Positions 61,161 to 64,000 of a stretch of 64,000 bases of DNA are shown piece by piece. Each line of letters begins with the position of its first letter. Within the stretch, counting starts at the first letter, position 1. The notes under the pieces are model-generated. The model saw only the letters and a list, made by a program, of their open reading frames with translations, was not told where the DNA came from and ran no database searches. Source of the stretch: Haemophilus parainfluenzae (lineage in GTDB: Bacteria > Pseudomonadota > Gammaproteobacteria > Enterobacterales > Pasteurellaceae); assembly GCF_003253005.1 (NCBI RefSeq), contig NZ_QEPZ01000005.1, positions 62,001 to 126,000 on the forward strand, given 5' to 3'. The position numbers were made by a program, and so were the translations under genes.

Positions 61161-63149
61161 ATGACAGAAGCACAAAAACAACCAAGTGTTATCCGTTTTG
61201 AACAGGAAGTAGCAGCAAAAAGCTATGAATCAGCTTGCGTTGAATTGCTGGATATTTTAAGCAAAATTGATACTAATTTTGGTGGCGTTGAAGGTATTGA
61301 AATTAATTATCCTAGCCAATTAAATGATGAATTAGTACAAGATAAAATTAAGCATTTATGCACCCGTGTAGCGGTAGCAATGAGTGAGTTATTTTCTGAT
61401 CCTAAATTAGATATTTCTGAAGGTGGGGCACAACGTTTCTTTATCTTACAACGTTGGATTAATATGATTTTTGCATCATCGCCCTTTGTAAATGCGGATC
61501 ATGTGTTGCAAGCTTATAACCGCAATCCAGATAAAACAAATTTATCAGATTTTCACTTAGATAGTGCAAGATCATCATTGATTAAATTTTGCATTTTGTA
61601 TTTGCCTGAATCGAATATGAACGTCAATTTTGATGCTTTATGGAATTTAGATCCAGAATTATGCGCATCCCTTTGCTTTGCATTGCAATCACCACGTTTT
61701 ATTGCGACTGATCAAGCGTTTTCTAAACGTAGCACCATTTTACAATGGTTTCCTGAAAAATTAACAACGATCGAAAACTTAAATAATGTACCAAGTTCAA
61801 TTTCACATGATGTGTATATGCATTGTAGTTATGATGTTGCTGAAAATAAACACTGGGTGAAAAAAGCATTAAACCAAGTTATTCGTCGCCATTTATTACA
61901 AGGTGGATGGATTGATCGTGATGTCACTAAATTAGGTGAACGTGATGGTAAACCAGTAATGGTGGTGTTATTGGAGCATTTCCATTCATCTCATTCAATT
62001 TACCGTACGCATTCAACTTCAATGATTGCTGCACGTGAACGTTTCTACCTAATTGGTGTAGGTAATGATACAGTAGATGAAGCAGGCCGAGCAGTATTTG
62101 ATGAATTTCACGTATTAGAAGGCAATAATATTGTCTCTAAATTAGATAATTTAAAAGTTATTTGTGAGAAAAATGGTGCGGCTATTTTTTATATGCCAAG
62201 TATTGGTATGGATTTAAACACCATTTTTGCAAGTAATACCCGTCTTGCACCAGTTCAAGTGATTGCTTTAGGTCACCCAGCTACAACCCATTCTGATTTT
62301 ATTGAATATGTAATAGTGGAAGATGATTATGTGGGTTCTGAAAAATGCTTCAGTGAGCAATTATTGCGTTTACCAAAAGATGCCTTACCTTATGTACCTT
62401 CAGCGCTTGCGCCGCAACATGTAGAATATCGCTTACGTGAAAACCCTGAAGTGGTGAATATTGGTATTGCCTCTACCACAATGAAGCTTAACCCATATTT
62501 CTTGGCAGCATTAAAGGCTATTCGTGATCGTGCTAATGTGAAAGTGCATTTCCACTTTGCACTAGGTCAATCTAGTGGTGTGACGCATCCTTATGTTGAG
62601 CGTTTTATTAAATCTTATTTAGGCAATGATGCGACAGCTCATCCACATGCACCTTATGATCAATATCTCCGAATTTTGCATAACTGCGATATGATGGTAA
62701 ACCCATTCCCATTCGGGAATACTAATGGCATTATTGATATGGTGACATTAGGTTTAGTGGGGGTATGTAAAACCGGTGCAGAAGTGCATGAACATATTGA
62801 TGAAGGGTTATTCAAACGTTTAGGTTTACCGGAATGGTTAATTGCAAATACGGTAGATGAATATGTTGAACGTGCAATTCGTTTAGCTGAAAACCATCAA
62901 GAACGTTTAGAGCTTCGTCGTCATATCATTGAGAATAATGGCTTACAAACCTTATTTACAGGTGATCCAAGCCCAATGGGTAAAGTGTTACTTGAAAAAT
63001 TTGAAGAATGGAAAGCAGCAAATTTAGCTGAAAAACCAAAGAAAAAAGCGACTAAATCCGCAACGACAAAAGAGAAGGCCACAAAGTCTACAACGACAAA
63101 GAAAAGTGCGGTCAAATCTGAAGGTAAATCTGAGCCGAAAAAACGGTAA
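61161..63149 (+). CDS. ngt: Cytoplasmic N-glycosyltransferase NGT (HMW1C-like, GT41) with lysine-rich tail
   Basis: A 662-residue enzyme of the HMW1C/NGT group, which transfers glucose from UDP-glucose to Asn in N-x-S/T sequons of proteins in the cytoplasm. The N-terminal all-helical domain (to about 250) is followed by a GT-B fold with EHFHSSHSIYRTHS, ALGHPATTHSDF and NPFPFGNTNGIID. It reads very close to A. pleuropneumoniae NGT, which also sits beside rimO. About 38 extra C-terminal residues (625-662) hold 14 Lys plus many Thr/Ser. No HMW adhesin or agt polymerase gene is beside it. AAAGGA precedes the ATG. See the findings for the tail frameshift. Confidence 0.93.
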   Translation: MTEAQKQPSVIRFEQEVAAKSYESACVELLDILSKIDTNFGGVEGIEINYPSQLNDELVQDKIKHLCTRVAVAMSELFSDPKLDISEGGAQRFFILQRWINMIFASSPFVNADHVLQAYNRNPDKTNLSDFHLDSARSSLIKFCILYLPESNMNVNFDALWNLDPELCASLCFALQSPRFIATDQAFSKRSTILQWFPEKLTTIENLNNVPSSISHDVYMHCSYDVAENKHWVKKALNQVIRRHLLQGGWIDRDVTKLGERDGKPVMVVLLEHFHSSHSIYRTHSTSMIAARERFYLIGVGNDTVDEAGRAVFDEFHVLEGNNIVSKLDNLKVICEKNGAAIFYMPSIGMDLNTIFASNTRLAPVQVIALGHPATTHSDFIEYVIVEDDYVGSEKCFSEQLLRLPKDALPYVPSALAPQHVEYRLRENPEVVNIGIASTTMKLNPYFLAALKAIRDRANVKVHFHFALGQSSGVTHPYVERFIKSYLGNDATAHPHAPYDQYLRILHNCDMMVNPFPFGNTNGIIDMVTLGLVGVCKTGAEVHEHIDEGLFKRLGLPEWLIANTVDEYVERAIRLAENHQERLELRRHIIENNGLQTLFTGDPSPMGKVLLEKFEEWKAANLAEKPKKKATKSATTKEKATKSTTTKKSAVKSEGKSEPKKR

Positions 63150-63183
63150 AGAAAACCACGAAAAAAGCAGATAAATAATCAAT

Positions 63184-63207
63184 AAATCCCCGAAAGGGGA
63201 TTTTTTA
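63184..63207 (+). terminator. Terminator of rimO-ngt
   Basis: Perfect 8-bp stem AAATCCCC/GGGGATTT (63184-63191 and 63196-63203) closed by a GAAA tetraloop and followed by TTT. Confidence 0.93.
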
Positions 63208-63316
63208 TTGATAAAAATTAAACAAAGCCTCATTTTTTCTAAAAAAACTTGATTTTGTAGCATAAAGCCTGTAATTAATAGAGCCATTCAACACAACATA
63301 AAATAAGGAAAAACTC

Positions 63317-64000
63317 ATGAAAAACGTCGGTTTTATCGGTTGGCGCGGAATGGTCGGTTCCGTATTAATGGATCGTATGGTGCAAGAGCAAGATTTTACC
63401 AATATTAATCCAGTTTTCTTCACCACTTCTCAAGCAGGTCAAAAAGCCCCTGTATTCGCAGGAAAAGAGGCGGGTGAGCTTAAAAACGCATTCGACATTG
63501 AAGAACTTAAAAAATTAGACATTATCGTGACTTGCCAAGGAGGCGATTACACCAATGAAGTCTATCCAAAATTAAAAGCAACAGGTTGGGATGGTTATTG
63601 GGTTGATGCCGCTTCTGCACTACGTATGAAAGATGATGCAATTATCGTGCTTGATCCAGTAAACCAACACGTGATTTCTGAAGGCTTGAAAAAAGGCATT
63701 AAAACTTTCGTGGGTGGTAACTGTACCGTAAGCTTAATGTTGATGGCTATCGGTGGTTTATTTGAGAAAGATTTGGTGGAATGGATTTCTGTGGCAACTT
63801 ACCAAGCGGCTTCAGGTGCGGGCGCAAAAAATATGCGTGAATTGATTTCACAAATGGGCTTATTAGAACAAGCAGTTTCAAGTGAATTAAAAGACCCTGC
63901 TTCGTCAATTTTAGATATTGAACGTAAAGTGACTGCAGAAATGCGTTCTGATAGTTTCCCAACCGATAACTTCGGTGCAGCATTAGGGGGAAGCTTAATT
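63317..64000 (+). CDS. asd: Aspartate-semialdehyde dehydrogenase, 5' part
   Basis: The first 228 codons of Asd, cut by the window end. The NADP-binding N-terminus is [19 protein letters not shown], and the catalytic Cys lies in [12 protein letters not shown]. It makes aspartate semialdehyde for lysine/diaminopimelate, threonine and methionine. The ATG follows AAGGAA. No stop occurs before position 64000. Confidence 0.96.
   Translation, partial: MKNVGFIGWRGMVGSVLMDRMVQEQDFTNINPVFFTTSQAGQKAPVFAGKEAGELKNAFDIEELKKLDIIVTCQGGDYTNEVYPKLKATGWDGYWVDAASALRMKDDAIIVLDPVNQHVISEGLKKGIKTFVGGNCTVSLMLMAIGGLFEKDLVEWISVATYQAASGAGAKNMRELISQMGLLEQAVSSELKDPASSILDIERKVTAEMRSDSFPTDNFGAALGGSLI

Overview
The window looks like a chromosomal segment of a Haemophilus-type member of the Pasteurellaceae. 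The 9-base uptake signal sequence (USS) AAGTGCGGT or its complement occurs about 40 times in 64 kb, where chance predicts less than one. The proteins also look most like Haemophilus/Actinobacillus family members. Haemophilus parainfluenzae or a close relative is my best guess, from memory only. I saw no insertion sequence, prophage, CRISPR array, rRNA or tRNA.

Layout. 1-2343 (minus): start of the haem/glutathione-binding lipoprotein hbpA, an MFS drug exporter and mobB. 2376-4764 (minus): envelope-stress operon rpoE-rseA-rseB with its own sigma-E promoter and an internal terminator before rseB. 4789-9275: sdhE and the fructose PTS operon fruBKA, whose FruB carries two HPr domains. 9350-21123 (minus): a lipoprotein gene, a CNNM/CBS membrane protein, DUF1523, tatD-holB-tmk-mltG, a one-parvulin-domain surA, pyrR, dnaE and gpt. 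21235-27947: pepD, htpX, mobA, then yihD-dsbA, maoP and the overlapping trmA-rsmJ-rseC set.

28053-33297 (minus) is an ornithine-handling block: catabolic ornithine carbamoyltransferase (arcB), a very short arrest-peptide gene (speFL), ornithine decarboxylase (speF) and putrescine/ornithine antiporter (potE). A TTGACA promoter with an FNR-like box near -60 precedes speFL, and a 14-bp hairpin straddles the speFL stop codon. 33530-37176: Tat-exported cpdB with a CRP site, and a sodium-coupled transporter with its 32-residue MetS-type partner. 37336-44167 (plus): a YebE-like gene, then ilvG-ilvM-[AT-rich lipoprotein]-ilvD-ilvA.

44218-54751 (minus) carries the complete ATP synthase operon atpIBEFHAGDC, rsmG and mnmG, then a gene-free 430 bp region that is almost certainly the replication origin oriC (four DnaA boxes, eight GATC sites, E. 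coli-like AT-rich 13-mers), then mioC and zapB. 55163-64000: glpX under a PurR-type operator, mutS, an MgtC-family protein, rimO with an ngt cytoplasmic N-glycosyltransferase that has a lysine-rich tail, and the start of asd.

Most of this is conserved core. The points that stand out are the variant SpeFL leader and its hairpin, the NGT tail with a possible frameshift, the foreign-looking lipoprotein inside the ilv operon, the terminator inside the rse operon, and the use of USS and USS-like dyads as terminators and within coding sequence.
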